DNA from: Protea cynaroides
Taxonomy: Eukaryota > Streptophyta > Magnoliopsida > Proteales > Proteaceae
DNA length: 64,000 bases
Direction: 5' to 3'
Assembly: GCA_028583415.1 (NCBI GenBank)
Contig: CM053269.1
Span: forward strand, 76,251,567 to 76,315,566
Positions 44,727-56,167 of the stretch are shown in pieces (the stretch's first letter is position 1; each line of letters begins with the position of its first letter). A program made the position numbers and the translations under genes. The notes under the pieces were generated by a model. That model ran no database searches. It was not told where the DNA came from and worked only from the letters and a program-made list of their open reading frames with translations.

Positions 44727-46564
44727 GAGAGTGATGATGATTCTACTTCGGCCATTGAGCTTTAGATCAGTAAAGAAATTTCCTTCAACCTATTGAACGG
44801 AGATATTAGGACTGTGAATGCCCATCCATTACAAGTTTGACCTGCTCTAGGAAGGAGCTTCAACTCTCAATTATTCCAGGTACTTCTCTCTCTATTTAAA
44901 TCTTTATTTTCTTTGATTCAGATTTTATTTTTCTTTCAATTTTTAATTTTTGCTGAAATATGCTTATCAGTTTTTCTTCTCAGAAAGAAGGGGTGTTGTG
45001 GGATGAATTCCTCCACTCCTTTTTTTTTTTTTTTTTTTAAATATAAAAAAGGGCATCAGAGCTCTTTTAGTTGGTGGTATATATTTGGTCCAAGGACGAA
45101 TGGATGTCCCTCCCAAAATTTTAACTTCTTCCCCTTTTTATTGCATTAATGATCACTATTACTATCCATCTTCACCCGTTTTCCAATCACCATTCATTAA
45201 ATCTCTATGCAGACCAGTTCATCTTGTGGAATATGTGGCTAGAAAATTTAAGGTTCTTAATACATCCAATTTTAAATTTCCATCCAGTACACAGTTTTTC
45301 TCAACCTATAATTTTTCCAACTTCTGTTTGTATTTGGAACCAAATCAAATTTCAGCCAAAGACAATGCTTGATGTTGCAAAGTTACTGCAGCAACTGAAC
45401 AATATAGTTCGTCAAGTCTGATTTATTGACGTCTTGGATTAGTTATTTATGGGTTCAGAATGATTATGTAAAATTTGGAGACTTTTCTTTGCCCCCGCTA
45501 TAAAAATGGGCACATGCATTGGACAATCATTAGATCCTTGTTCATCCTACAAATATAATTGGGAACTGTTTGTGATATACACAAAAAATATGCCATATAC
45601 AACTCAAGTTCTAATTATATTTTTTTCTGATAGGTTATTCCCAAGGAGAACTGAACTCATGACCTCTTTAAGGTGTGGTCCTTTACCGACTAACCTAACC
45701 TCTTTAGGTAAGTTCTAATGATATTCTTGAAATAAGATCTTGAATTAGCATCAGATATTGCATGAACTGTCTTCAATCTCCTCCCCCTACCTTAAAGTGT
45801 GAATTCTTGGTGGGTTAAGTGAACAACCAATCTTTTTATGGAATTTATAAATATTTATTTGGTAGCTATTGGTTTCACAAGTGTATGTGCCATTCCAGAC
45901 GTCTCAAAAGAATACGAGCCATTGAATTTTTTTTTCTATGATTTTTCATATCTAAACCGTCTATTTCTACTAAGTTTGGTGAGTGCACTGTAATGGCTAG
46001 TGTACTAGTACACAAGTATGGCATGCCAATACACAGGGTATGTAGTTTTTTATTGAATTACACTCTGAAATTTGGCACATGGCTAATTTAGACCATGTCT
46101 CATCTATCCAACGTTTGGAATGGAAACATTATCTGTTCATGTGGAAAACTAAATGAATCATATATCATTATTAGTTGAGTATTCAAATCATTCTTGCTGC
46201 TACAAAACCAATGATCTTGTGATCATATATCCGACTGTACAATATCCTTCGAGGTCTTGAGCTGTTTATTTCGGTCAGATCATGCTTGTGTTGCAGCCTA
46301 TTTCAGTTATTGAGTGAACATGAAACTAAAATCTTGCAAAAGAAACCGACTTCTCTAGGAAATGTAAAGTAAAAACCATATACATGAAGTGAGGATTTCA
46401 ATGAGAGAAATGATGTCCTTTTGGATGGTGGCAGGGGCACAAAGAAATAAGATAGTTTATGATAAAAAATGAATATCTTAACTAGAGCTCAACAATCTTA
46501 GACAAATTAGATTCCGTGTTGCTTTGAAGATGTGCTTAACAAGGATAACGTCGATGATGATGCG
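44727..46564. other. TNL 3' UTR and downstream DNA
   Basis: Right after the stop the frame stays open for 12 codons (see findings). A polyT run lies near 45021-45038. A SINE-like piece is at 45628-45715. Otherwise AT-rich with no gene seen. Confidence 0.5.
45628..45715 (-). mobile_element. tRNA-derived SINE fragment
   Basis: On the minus strand, GGTTAGTCGGTAAAGGACC resembles a Pol III box A region and GTCATGAGTTCAGTTCTCC a box B region, about 30 bp apart, followed by an A-rich 3' side. Too short to classify. Confidence 0.4.
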
Positions 46565-46610
46565 TCACTAATCAATGGCTTGCCAAGGTAAACAAGCCAT
46601 TGATTAGTGA
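46565..46610. repeat. Perfect inverted repeat, 18-bp arms, 10-bp loop
   Basis: TCACTAATCAATGGCTTG (46565-46582) is the exact reverse complement of 46593-46610. The right arm is the start of the first unit of the array that follows. Confidence 0.95.
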
Positions 46611-47440
46611 GGAGAGATTTAGCTAATTTATGTTTCTTGCTATCTTATTGATTCTTAGGAAGCAATTACTATTTTGGATTTAGAGAAATTTGTATTTCTT
46701 AATGGTCCTGATTTTATCTTCACCTCCACTTTTAGGTTATTATGAGTCTTTTTGAAGTTCTTGACTCTGTATAGTTGCAAACTGCTGGTTTCTGGATTTG
46801 TTAAGGTAAACGAGCTATTGATTAGTGAGGAAAGAATTAGCAAATCATGTTCATTGCTATCTTATTGGTTCATTGGAAGCAATTTCTATTTTCGATTTAG
46901 ATAAATTTTTATATCTTAACAGATAGCAGTTCTGAATATATATTTTCACCACTATCTGTGGGAACGATTTCTGTTTTGGATTTAAATAAATATTCATTTC
47001 TTAACAGGGTAGAAAATCTGATTTTATATTTTCACCACTATCTTTTTTAGGTTATTGAAATTTCTTTTGGAGTTTGTGACTCTGAGTTGTGAATTGCTGG
47101 TTTCTGGATTTGTTTAGGTAAACAAGCCATTGATTAGTGAGGAAAGATTTAGCAAATCATGTTTGTTGCTATCTTATTGGTACTTCGTAAGCAATTTCTG
47201 TTTTGGATTTAGATAATTTTTTATTTCTTAATAGAGTAGCTGTTTTTATTCCATGTGCTCACCATTAATCTCTCTCTCCCTCCCTCTTTTTTATTTTTTT
47301 ATTTTTTTAATTATTACCACTTTACGAGTCCTTTTGGAGTTTGACCCTGTTGAGTTTTGAATTGCTGGTTTCTTGGTTTCTTAAGGTAAACAAGCCTTTG
47401 ATTAGTAAGAAAAGATTTGACATACGTATGTTGTTTCTTT
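46586..47440. repeat. Imperfect tandem array, four units of ~220-310 bp
   Basis: Units open with GGTAAAC(A/G)AGC near 46586, 46805, 47117 and 47395 and contain ATTGATTAGTGAGGAAAGA, TTGCTATCTTATTGGT, GCAATTTCTGTTTTGGATTT and CTGGTTTCTGGATTTGTT in the same order. No coding frame. Confidence 0.85.
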
Positions 47441-48009
47441 TCTCATTTAATACTAATAGAAATATTCAATACAACTACTTGCATATTCCCACACAATCAG
47501 AATGGTTAATGTCACATACACAGAAAGGATTTAGATTATTGCACTTATGAAAGCCCTGAAACCGCATTTCTAGAAACCAATGTCTCAGTCTATCAGATAT
47601 GGCTATAAGCATGGTTCTTGTCTTGGTGTTGAGATATCTCCTCTTTGACAAGACATGAGACAAAACCTTGGGTCAGAATGGGTTTGTATCAGGTTTCGAC
47701 TCTATTTACCAATGTTTCGGTTTGAACCGACCGAAACATGATCGAACCGTGGGTATAAACTATAAAATCACTTTCCTCGAATGAAACCTGTTTATTTTGG
47801 CAGGTTTCGATAGAAAACTCGAGGTGTCAAATGCTTCGACACAAGGGAGGTGTTTTTTGCCAAAAACTTTTATGTTTTGCCTAAATAACTTCAATGGTAT
47901 GCAGCTCATGGATTAGACATGCTAGGAAACTTTTCGTGGAATTGAATGGTGAGTGTTGTATGCTTGTACTTCCCTAACATAATGTAACTCATGTATGTTT
48001 TATTTTATT
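47441..48009. other. No feature seen
   Basis: Single-copy-looking AT-rich DNA with a GTTTCGGTTTGAACCGACCGAAAC palindrome-like stretch near 47715. Confidence 0.4.
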
Positions 48010-48250
48010 ATTATTTTATTTTGGGGGAGGGGGGGGGCATGTAGATATTTTATTAACCTAGAAAAGAGAGCACAAACAAGCTAGACCGTCAAAAGATGGG
48101 AGCAACAAACATAATTAGACAAAACAGGGGGCAGAAAACCCAAAAACATCTTAGCCACCAAAGGCAAAGCCCATATTACAACACCAATGAATGAGCAACC
48201 TAGGGACCAAAACTACTGCGCAAGGAAACCGAGTGATAGGATTAGGTGTC
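48010..48250 (-). mobile_element. LINE-like 3' tail
   Basis: On the minus strand a non-coding stretch reading ...TTTTCTAGGTTAATAAAATATC ends in a C tract and AAAATAAAATAATAATAAAAT, a typical end of a plant L1-type element with a polyadenylation signal. No coding part remains. Confidence 0.4.
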
Positions 48251-48923
48251 ACCCAGAGATCCATGCATAGATCGAAAGTGCTCGGGCTTAGTTAAATTAT
48301 ATGTAGTCAATGTTTATAGTAAGGTCAGTGTACAACAGCGTTCATTGTACCCTAGCAAGCTTGGGTCCACACCTAGAGGTGTTTTTGGTGAAAGTAATTG
48401 TGGAATAGGTGTGAAATGGTAAAAGTAGGCAGCACCAAAAAATAAAAAATAAAAAAAGAAGCTCAAAAAACCATTTTCTGGGCCTGAAAACCTAAGTTTT
48501 GAATTCAGCCCAGAAAAATCCTAGATTTTGATATGATATCTTCAGTTTCGACCAGGTATGAATGGCCTCAGAATTGAGATTAAGAACCCGGGCTATAAGG
48601 ATCACAGACATGTCCTTACACCATTCAACAACAACAGAGCCTTATCCCAACTACATGGGGTAGGCTACATGGATTCTTGTTCTCCAATCAGCTCTATTCG
48701 AGATCATACTTGAAACAAGTCTTAAGCTATGCATGTCTTTCCTGACCACCTCACCTAGAGTTATCTTAGGTCTGCCCTGACTTTTTTAGATCCTTTAATC
48801 TAAGATAAATCACTCCTCAGTATTGGAGCATCTAAATGCCTCCGTTGAATATGGTAATGCCATCTCAAACAACTATTTTTTTTATGTATTAGCTTTAATA
48901 CATTCATTCATTACTTTATTCTT

Positions 48924-49181
48924 TTTATTTTTTTTGGCTAACGACGGGTATCGAGATCTTTGGCTTGACTAGTCCTATGGGCCATGTTGACCCCACAACC
49001 ACATGGATCGGGTCATTCTGGGGTTGAATGAGAACCATTCCACTTGCACTCATAGCAGAAAAGAAAGAATACTAACACCCCGTGTGAGTGGCCCCAAGGA
49101 AATAAGTGGAGTCGAACTCACTTTCTTCCGCTTCCTGAAGTGTAGGCTCTTTGCTAACTGAGCTACCCCCTTGGGGTTACC
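48924..49181 (-). mobile_element. tRNA-derived SINE inserted in the RTE LINE
   Basis: On the minus strand it starts GGTAACCCCAAGGGGGTAGC and has box A GTAGCTCAGTTAG (49166-49154) and box B GAGTTCGACTCC (about 49118-49107), the spacing of a tRNA promoter. It ends with an A/T-rich tail. Target duplication TTATTCTT (48916-48923 and 49182-49189) fixes the ends at 258 bp. A SINE of the Au-like type is likely, but the subfamily is not certain. Confidence 0.88.
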
Positions 49182-50406
49182 TTATTCTTCTTAGTTTTAC
49201 CACACATCCATCTCAACATTTTCATCTTAGATACATTGAGTTTATCTATATGATACTTCTTAACTACTTAAGATCCTGTAGCATACATTATAGGACACAA
49301 CTCTCCACTTAAGTTTAAAGGAATACGCCGGTCACATAGCACTCCAGACACAACACATCCATTCTATTTTAGTCCTTTGTGAAACGTCATCCCCCATATC
49401 CTCTTTTTTTTAGTTATGATAGATATTGGATACCTAAAATAGTCACTCTGGGATATCTCCCTCTGAAAAATTTTCATCACCTCATTTTCAATCCTTGTAT
49501 GGTCAAAGTTACACACCATATATTCCGTCTTCATTCTATTTAAATTTTTTTGATTCCAACCAAGGTTAATCTCCATAAATCCAACTTGACTTTAATCCCT
49601 GCTTTTGTTTCATCCACTAAAACAATATCATCAGCAAAACGTATATGCCAAGGAACCTCATCTTGAATGTCTAGTTAAATCATCCATGATAATTGCAAAT
49701 AAATAAGGGCTTAAAATTGATCCTTGACGTAAGTCAATTGTAATTGGGAATTTACTCCCTTGACCCCTCACAGTTCTCACACTAGGCACCGCATTATAAT
49801 ACATATCCTTGTCTGTATCTACATATTTGCTTGAAACACATTTCTTCGTTAGTATTTGCTAAATTAACTCTCTAGGGACTCTGTCATAAGCTCTTTCTAG
49901 GTTGATAAAGACCATATAGAGATCCTTCTTGCATTCTTTAAATCTTTTCAAAAGTCTCCAAAGTAAATAGTTTTTGTTATGGATCTCCTTGGCATAAAAC
50001 CAAAGTGGTTCTCCATAATAGAAATTTTTTGTCCCAAGTGGTTCCCTCCTATAATTTCATAGTATGACTCATTAATTTTATGCCTCTCTAGTCATTGCAG
50101 CTAGAAATGCCATATTTAATTTTATAAATTGGAACCACAATGTTTCTCCTCCATTCATATGACATTTTTCTTGTGTTCATAATCTTATTGAACAGTTTGG
50201 TAAACCAAGATAATCCATATATTGTTTAAACTCTTCCATACTAATATTAGCCTATTGGGACCTCATCTAGGCCTGGTACTTCGGCTACATTCATTCTCCT
50301 TAAAACTTCTTTTACTTCTGTTACTTTAAATTTTCTTATATAACTATATATCTACGACCTGTGGTGTTTTGATGGGTAAAGCAGCTTTCTAGGACACTAT
50401 TATTTG

Positions 50407-50560
50407 GGATTCACATCCTCCTCCCAGTGATTCAGGAGGAGGGGGGACACCCCCTGTCGGCACCCCCTGTCGGCTTGGATTCACCCAAGCCCCACGTGCC
50501 AGCCATCCGACGGGGGCGTCCCCCTCCTCTTGAATCACTGGGAGGAGAGTATTTGAATCC
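50407..50560. mobile_element. Mutator-type MITE, 154 bp
   Basis: Ends GGATTCACATCCTCCTCCCA and the matching inverted ...GGGAGGAGAGTATTTGAATCC, flanked by a perfect 9-bp target duplication TATTATTTG (50398-50406 and 50561-50569). Nine bases suits Mutator-like elements. The interior contains CACCCCCTGTCGG twice. Confidence 0.9.
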
Positions 50561-50643
50561 TATTATTTGATGTCTCTTAATTAAGTAGGTTGTAAAAGTA
50601 CATTTTCCATCTCTTCTCAATGTCTTCATCCCTTATTAGAACT

Positions 50644-50892
50644 GGATTCACATCGTCTCCTCCCAGTGGTTCTGGGAGGATGCGGCAACCTATCTCGGAT
50701 GGCCGCCACATGACTCTCAGGTGAATCCGAAACCCACGTCTGAGCCGACACCTCCTATCGGCTCGACTTGTCGGCTGGATGTCGGCTAGGACGTGGGTCT
50801 CGGTCTCGGATTCACCGAAAACCACGTGGCATCCATCCAGGGCAGGTTGCCATTGTCCTCCCAAAACCACTGGTAGGAGAGGATGCAGATCC
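50644..50892. mobile_element. Second Mutator-type MITE of the same family, 249 bp
   Basis: Ends GGATTCACATCGTCTCCTCC and ...GGTAGGAGAGGATGCAGATCC, flanked by a perfect 10-bp duplication TATTAGAACT (50634-50643 and 50893-50902). The interior has GCCGACA/TGTCGGC words. It lies only 84 bp from the previous copy. Confidence 0.9.
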
Positions 50893-51140
50893 TATTAGAA
50901 CTATACCATATGCATTTTTAATACATCTAACATGGTCAAAATATTTACTCATTTGTTCCCTCCTAGCTATCTTATAAATAGTTTTCCCCCATTCCTTTGT
51001 GTTTAGATTGTTGTAAGGATCTTTATATTCTTTGCTATTACTTTTCCCACAAGTTTCTTAGCTTCATTTTTGGAAAATCTTTACATTTTTGCTGTAAAGA
51101 ACATTATTGGATTAATCATGCAACAATAGGACAATTGAAA

Positions 51141-53289
51141 AATATGGCCACAATGCTGAGGAGATCAAAAGAACACACTTGAATATAACATTCATTCATA
51201 ATATTTGGTTTGGTACCACCTGGCTAAACCATGAGACGTGAACTACAACTTCTGTTTTTTTTCCCTTGAGATTCCAAGTTTCGAATTATTAAGCTAGGAG
51301 ATAAAAGTGGGGATGTGAGTTGATAATTGTATCATGAAATAGATCTTCCATCTAAAAGTTTCTCCAATTTATTGTTCCCATTATTATACCTCAGCTTCTT
51401 TAGCTGGCTTTAAAAAGATGGTAACTGACTCAGGTTGAGAGCATATGGACACAAGGTTCAAATCTGTGGGTGGCCACTTCAGCCGAAAATGCTCAGTCCA
51501 TCCCTCAAGGGACCATGCAAATGTGACGCTTGCACTGGGTTATGTAATTGGAGTAGAATTGATGACGCATAAGTTTCATGATTTCTACTATAGAAATTTA
51601 GTATGATGCAAGTTTATGGGCTTGATTGGGGTGGACTGGATGCTGCCAAAGGATGTCAGAATGCTTTTAATTAATTGCAATGGACTGCTCTGGTATCGAG
51701 ATACATATTGGGAAGAATGCTACCACATGTAATTACATGGGTTAATTTGGAATAAAAAAAAAATAAAAAGAAATGAATCTTTGATGATGCGAAGAATTCA
51801 TTTTGTGATTGAACAACTACTTTTCGATTGGGTGTGAGGACATAGGGTTTTCCTTTTGGTCGTTTCTTTCGCGGTTGAAAAAAATTGCTCGGATATGTTG
51901 GAAAAAATATGGGGTTATTTTTTGATAGATCATAGGCTTTCGTCTTCTGACCTTGTCCATCCACGTCAATAGATGAAAATAATATGGAATTACCACTTAG
52001 ATAGGTCTAGGACCTATGAATGTCGTATTTCATTGAGAGAGAATATAATGAGTCTTAACTCATAAACAGGTCTTGGTCTTTAGAAATTGGGAGGCGTCAC
52101 GTTACAGTTTGGAAAGGTATTAGGCACTTAAACTACTCCATCCAAAAATTAGTCTCACTTTCCATCCTTTATTAAACACTATGTATGACACAATTCATGG
52201 TCCAATGGGTCTAAATTAGGTATCTAGGTTTTTGGAAAATCTTATAATTTTAGATTGTATTAAACTAGGTTATGTCAAACATGTTCTAAAAAAATATAAA
52301 ATAAAAGCAATGAAAAATTTCATCTACCTCTGTGGTTTGTCCAATTTTCAATTGCCTTCCAAACGTTAGAATCAATTATCACTCCCATTTTTTCTAATTA
52401 AACTTAATCTACCTTCGACAATTATACCACTCAATTATTTGTTAGCAAAAAAAAAAAAAAAATAAAATAACCTTCTTGTTTCGGTTTGTGACAACCAAAG
52501 GAGCTGCTACCAGCGACCAAGGTGAACCTGAAACAGCAAGAAGAAAATATCATATCAGATCAATAGTCAGCCATATCCGTAAGTATTTCAGGAAATAGAA
52601 AATAAATCAAATCAAATAACGGTTAAGAAATATACTTCTGTGTCGTGCACTAGTGGTTTTCAGTGCAATTTCAACTTAGGCAATTACCCTAGGAGATCAG
52701 CAAACTGTGAATATTCAGCAGGAAAAATGAAAGCAAGAACAAAAAGGAATAAAAAAAGTAATTCTTCGATACCTTCTCTGCCATCGATAGCCTTGCATTT
52801 GTCCCAGTTTGTAGGCTCAAATGAATGGGTTCAGCTAAGTGAAAATTCTGACTCCCGGGAGAAAAAAGAAGTTTAAACAACTTATGGGGAGAGATTCAGA
52901 GGGTGAGGAATCGAATGACTTGCTTACCATTGATGATTTCAATTGAGCGAGCATAGAGACTACCCTGACTTCTCGTGTTTGTGTAATGTTCTATTCCATT
53001 TTTATGTGTTTAATGTATCAGCTCTGAACCTGCAAATTCGTATCTTTGTTTGTGTTAATAATCAATCAAAAGCAACTCACGTAATTAATCACTTGGTGTT
53101 GTCTATTGACTTTGGTAGATCAGTTATGTTGTATTTTGTATATATTTGCTGTTGGACTATGGCCATGGAACAGAGATGCCATGTCTGGGAGAGCTCTTAG
53201 TTACAGTTGTGCCAACTTCATCATTATCCAAGACAGTACCCATTCAATCGATCAATCTTTCTCTTTTCTTTTCTTTTCTTTTCTACTCC
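51141..53289. other. Intergenic DNA, no gene seen
   Basis: Mostly AT-rich. A B-box-like GGTTCAAATC near 51454 is not accompanied by a convincing tRNA fold. A homopolymer A run is near 52447-52461. The words TTGTGCCAACTTCATCA occur both near 53208 and near 53303, at the edge of the U-box fragment. Confidence 0.45.
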
Positions 53290-53650
53290 ACATTGCTTTT
53301 GTTTGTGCCAACTTCATCACCACCTCTGGTAGCAATGCAGTTGGGGTCCTCGCATATTGCCGACCGACCTTCGGGGCAGGTGGACGCCTTCTCAGCAGCT
53401 TCAATGCCTTTCTATGATGGAAACCCTAAAGTCCGTCAGACAAAAGCAATTTCTGTAACACTTGTACTACTCCAAACAAAACGATCTGCAATCCTATCCT
53501 CCTCAGCATGGATACAGAAATCAAGCATGATAATCCAGCATCCTTCGCATCAGTAGAATCGATATCTAAACTCACCATATGCTTTAGTTCAGGCAAGATA
53601 CCTTTCTTGTTTTCACTCAGAGCTCGACTCAACCTGAGATTTTGAACCAA
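53290..53650 (-). pseudogene. U-box/ARM-repeat E3 ligase fragment
   Basis: On the minus strand one frame gives ENKKGILPELKHMVSLD, DAKDAGLSCLISVSMLRR and VVQVLQKLLLSDGL, then stops at 53426. In a shifted frame it continues EAAEKASTCPEGRSAICEDP and NCIA. This is the ARM-repeat part of a plant U-box ubiquitin ligase of the PUB type. The catalytic U-box itself is absent, and the frameshift and stop make it a pseudogene fragment. Confidence 0.65.
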
Positions 53651-53913
53651 CAGAATTTGATTAATTTTTCATGTCTTAAGCAAGCGGATCAACTAGACAG
53701 TCGATTCGATAAGCAAAGAAGAAAATATGGAAGAAATTGGACGATCCCTCTCTCTCCTCCACTTTGCCCAATAGAGGAGGGTGAGAGCAACAGAGAGAGA
53801 TTGAGATGGCATTCATGGTTCTTTCCATCATTCTATTGTCGAAACTTCGCCCTTATCCAGATCTGCTTAGTCCATGGCTTCTATGGTCCTTTTCAAACAG
53901 TTCACTCCAACCC

Positions 53914-54073
53914 TATTAAGTTATATTATTCTCATTATGTAAAATTTCCTTTCTACCCTTTAATTTGACCGACTATATGTCAATTCTTTTGAATTTGTAT
54001 AAATAGTTCCTTTTGTACTGTTATCAATCATAATAGAAAATAGTTTCAGTTTGATCTTAGTCATCCTCTGACG
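53914..54073 (+). repeat. 5' LTR of the copia element
   Basis: 160 bp, closely matching the 3' LTR. It contains TATAAATAG as its TATA box (about 53999-54007). Confidence 0.92.
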
Positions 54074-54085
54074 TGGTATCAGAGC
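54074..54085 (+). promoter_or_regulatory. Primer-binding site, initiator-Met tRNA type
   Basis: TGGTATCAGAGC immediately follows the 5' LTR, the standard primer site of plant copia elements. Confidence 0.92.
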
Positions 54086-54582
54086 ATTCCTGATTTTTTT
54101 TCCTTATTCTTTGAATCCTGCTCGTTCTAAGGAAGTTCTTCCAGATCCTTCGGTCCTCTTGTATTTCTCTTCGTTCTTTAGAATATTGAAGAAAGTAAAT
54201 ACAATTTTTGGAGTTCCTGCAAATTTTTTTTTTTTTTTTTTTGATATCTTGGAGTTAGGGTTCGGTTTCCTGGATCATTGAACGCCTGATTACTTTCGTT
54301 TGCTCAGATTTGTGATTGGTTCGATAACCTACCTTACTTCTAAGGTTAGTTCTGTGTTTTTTTTTCACAATTTCAGTTGAGATCGCGTTCTTCGCTCTGT
54401 TCTTGCGCTTCCATATGTTCTTGGTGATTTCTTGGGTTCTTTAGCAGTCTGTCTCTGATTTGCGTGTCATCTAAAGTCTGGTATCATCCGCTGGTCTGCA
54501 ATTTGTGAATTTCTCGTGTCTGGTGTGAATTTGAGTGTGATTTACTGTCAATATTTGAAGTTTCTTGCATGAGTGTCCAATA

Positions 54583-55500
54583 ATGTCAACCCCTACAACC
54601 TCTACCACTTCTGGTTTTGCATTTCCATCCCCACTCCTTCCCTATACGTCAGATAATCCTGGTCAGGTCTTAGTCACTCAACCTCTGGATGGTACCAATT
54701 ATTTGTCCTGGAAACGTGCCATGCGGCTTGCGTTAGGGGTCAAGAACAAGTGCTCCTTCATTGATGGCACCGTCGATCGTCCTGATCCGAAAGATGATGC
54801 CAATTTTGCCACTGCTTGGGATTAGTGAGACAGAATGGTAATGTCATGGATCTGCAACTCTTTAGTCAAGAACCTTCAAGGGGCGGTTCTTTATGCGAAG
54901 AATTCTAAAGCACTTTGGCTGGAATTGGAAAATCGTTTTTCACAAGGGGATAGGCCTCGTACATATGAATTGAAGCGATAGATTTCTCTCCTTCGGTAAG
55001 ATACGATGTCAATTTCTGAGTATTTCTCCTCTCTGAATAATTTATGGGATGAGTTAGGTTCATACATTCCTATTCCAGAGTGTTCCTGTGGGTACCTCTC
55101 GAAGTGTACATGTGATCTTATGAAGAAGCTTCTACACCAAGCACAAACAGAACAGGTCTATCAGTTCTTGCTTGGATTAAAGGATGCCTTCAGTATTGTT
55201 CGTACACACATATTAACTATGTCACTATTACCATCTACTGCAAAGGCATATTCCTTGGTGCTTCAAGAGGAACGCCAACGAGGTCTCTGTGTGTCACAGG
55301 TCAATCCTGAGAATGTTGCTTGTGCGGTGAACTGAGGTAATTCAGGATATCCACGTCCTGATCAGCATTTTCTCAAGTCCCACAATACATCCTCTGGTCA
55401 TGTCCAGCCGAATGATTCAAGAAATGTCAATCGTTGACCTCTCTGTTCCCACTGTAGCAAATACGGGCATACGAAGGAGAACTGCTTTGATCTCTATGGA
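54583..55500 (+). pseudogene. copia gag with zinc knuckle
   Basis: From MSTPTTSTTSGFAF the frame reads DNPGQVLVTQPLDGTNYLSW, KNKCSFIDGTVDRPDP, then after a double stop (TAG TGA, 54823-54828) DRMVMSWICNSLVKNLQGAV, LGLKDAFSIVRTHILTM and a CCHC knuckle CSHCSKYGHTKENC (near 55442). Further stops occur where Gln or Arg is expected (KR-stop-ISLLR-stop-DT, CAVN-stop-G, NVNR-stop-P), and a frameshift lies in a C run near 55501. This is a gag of the Retrotran_gag_3/UBN2 type with leader about 500 bp long. Confidence 0.85.
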
Positions 55501-55685
55501 TCCCCCCCAACTTTGGTTGCAAGCCACAATGGTTTAATCGGACACCATCTCCTCAACTTCATCTTGCGACTGAACCTGGAGTCCAATCTGATACAATCGA
55601 TCCTCATGAAGAAATTTCTGATCCTACCGAGACCTCTCCTCTGCCTCCACTTACACAGATTCAGTATCAACAGTTAATTTCATTT

Positions 55686-56000
55686 TTGAATGGTAATCAA
55701 CCAACATCCAACTTTGCAGGTATGAGATACTGTCTTAACTCCTCCATTCCTTTGTCACACTCTTGGGTCATTGACTCAGGAGCCTCCCACCGTTTTTCTT
55801 CTTTACTTGTTGCAACTTCTTATATTGTGTCATCTGCTACTCATTCCCCGGTTCTCCTTCCTGATGGTAGTCAGTACCCCATTGAGAGTGTAGGTACTCA
55901 TCAGCTCTTATCTCATATTTCGTTGCAAAATGTTTATCATATTCCAAAATTTGCATTTAATCTACTGTCTATGAGTCAGTTAACCAATGCTTTAAACTGC
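55686..56000 (+). pseudogene. copia protease, truncated
   Basis: SWVIDSGASHRFSS carries the DSGA active site, followed by LPDGSQYPIESVGTH, NVYHIPKFAFNLLSMSQL and NALNCS. The sequence then runs straight into the inverted primer site and LTR. Confidence 0.85.
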
Positions 56001-56167
56001 TCTGATACCATGTCAGAGGATGACTCAGATCAGAACTGAAGCTATTTTCTATTATAATTGATAACAGTACAAAAGGAACTATTTGTAAAAATACAAAAGA
56101 ATGACATATAGTCGATCAAACTAAAGGGTATAAGGGAATTTTACATAATGAGAATAATATAACTTAA
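55999..56167 (-). repeat. Inverted extra LTR plus primer-binding site
   Basis: The reverse complement of 56011-56167 matches the 160-bp LTR, and 55999-56010 is the reverse complement of TGGTATCAGAGC. The junction to protease lies in TGCTCTG, which is shared by the protease codons and the primer site. This segment replaces integrase and most of RT. Confidence 0.9.

Larger units (their letters stand above)
48610..51140 (-). mobile_element. RTE-type LINE, degenerate, interrupted by three insertions
   Basis: Read on the minus strand, pieces of the RTE reverse transcriptase appear in order: DEDIEKRWKMYFYNLLN, EVKEVLRRMNVAEVPGLDEV, WFTKLFNKIMNTRKMSYEWR, RGIKLMSHTMKL, YGLYQP/VFINLERAYDRVPRE-like, RGQGSKFPITIDLRQGSILS, PYLFAIIMDDLTRH, WHIRFADDIVLVDET with the catalytic FADD, KTEYMVCNF, and near 48640 the end motif DRADWRTRIHVAYPM. 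Many stops and frameshifts make it inactive. It is 5'-truncated near 51140. A SINE (48924-49181) and two MITEs (50407-50560, 50644-50892) sit inside it. Confidence 0.88.

Noticed and set aside
49107..49166. Possible tRNA gene from good A and B boxes
   Set aside because: It is the head of a SINE with a tail and target duplication, not a tRNA that folds to the end.
50432..50870. Minus-strand frames rich in Gly and Arg
   Set aside because: They cross the two MITEs with mapped target duplications, so they are not genes.
51430..51500. Possible tRNA gene from GGTTCAAATC
   Set aside because: Only a B-box-like motif is present; no acceptor stem or cloverleaf could be drawn.
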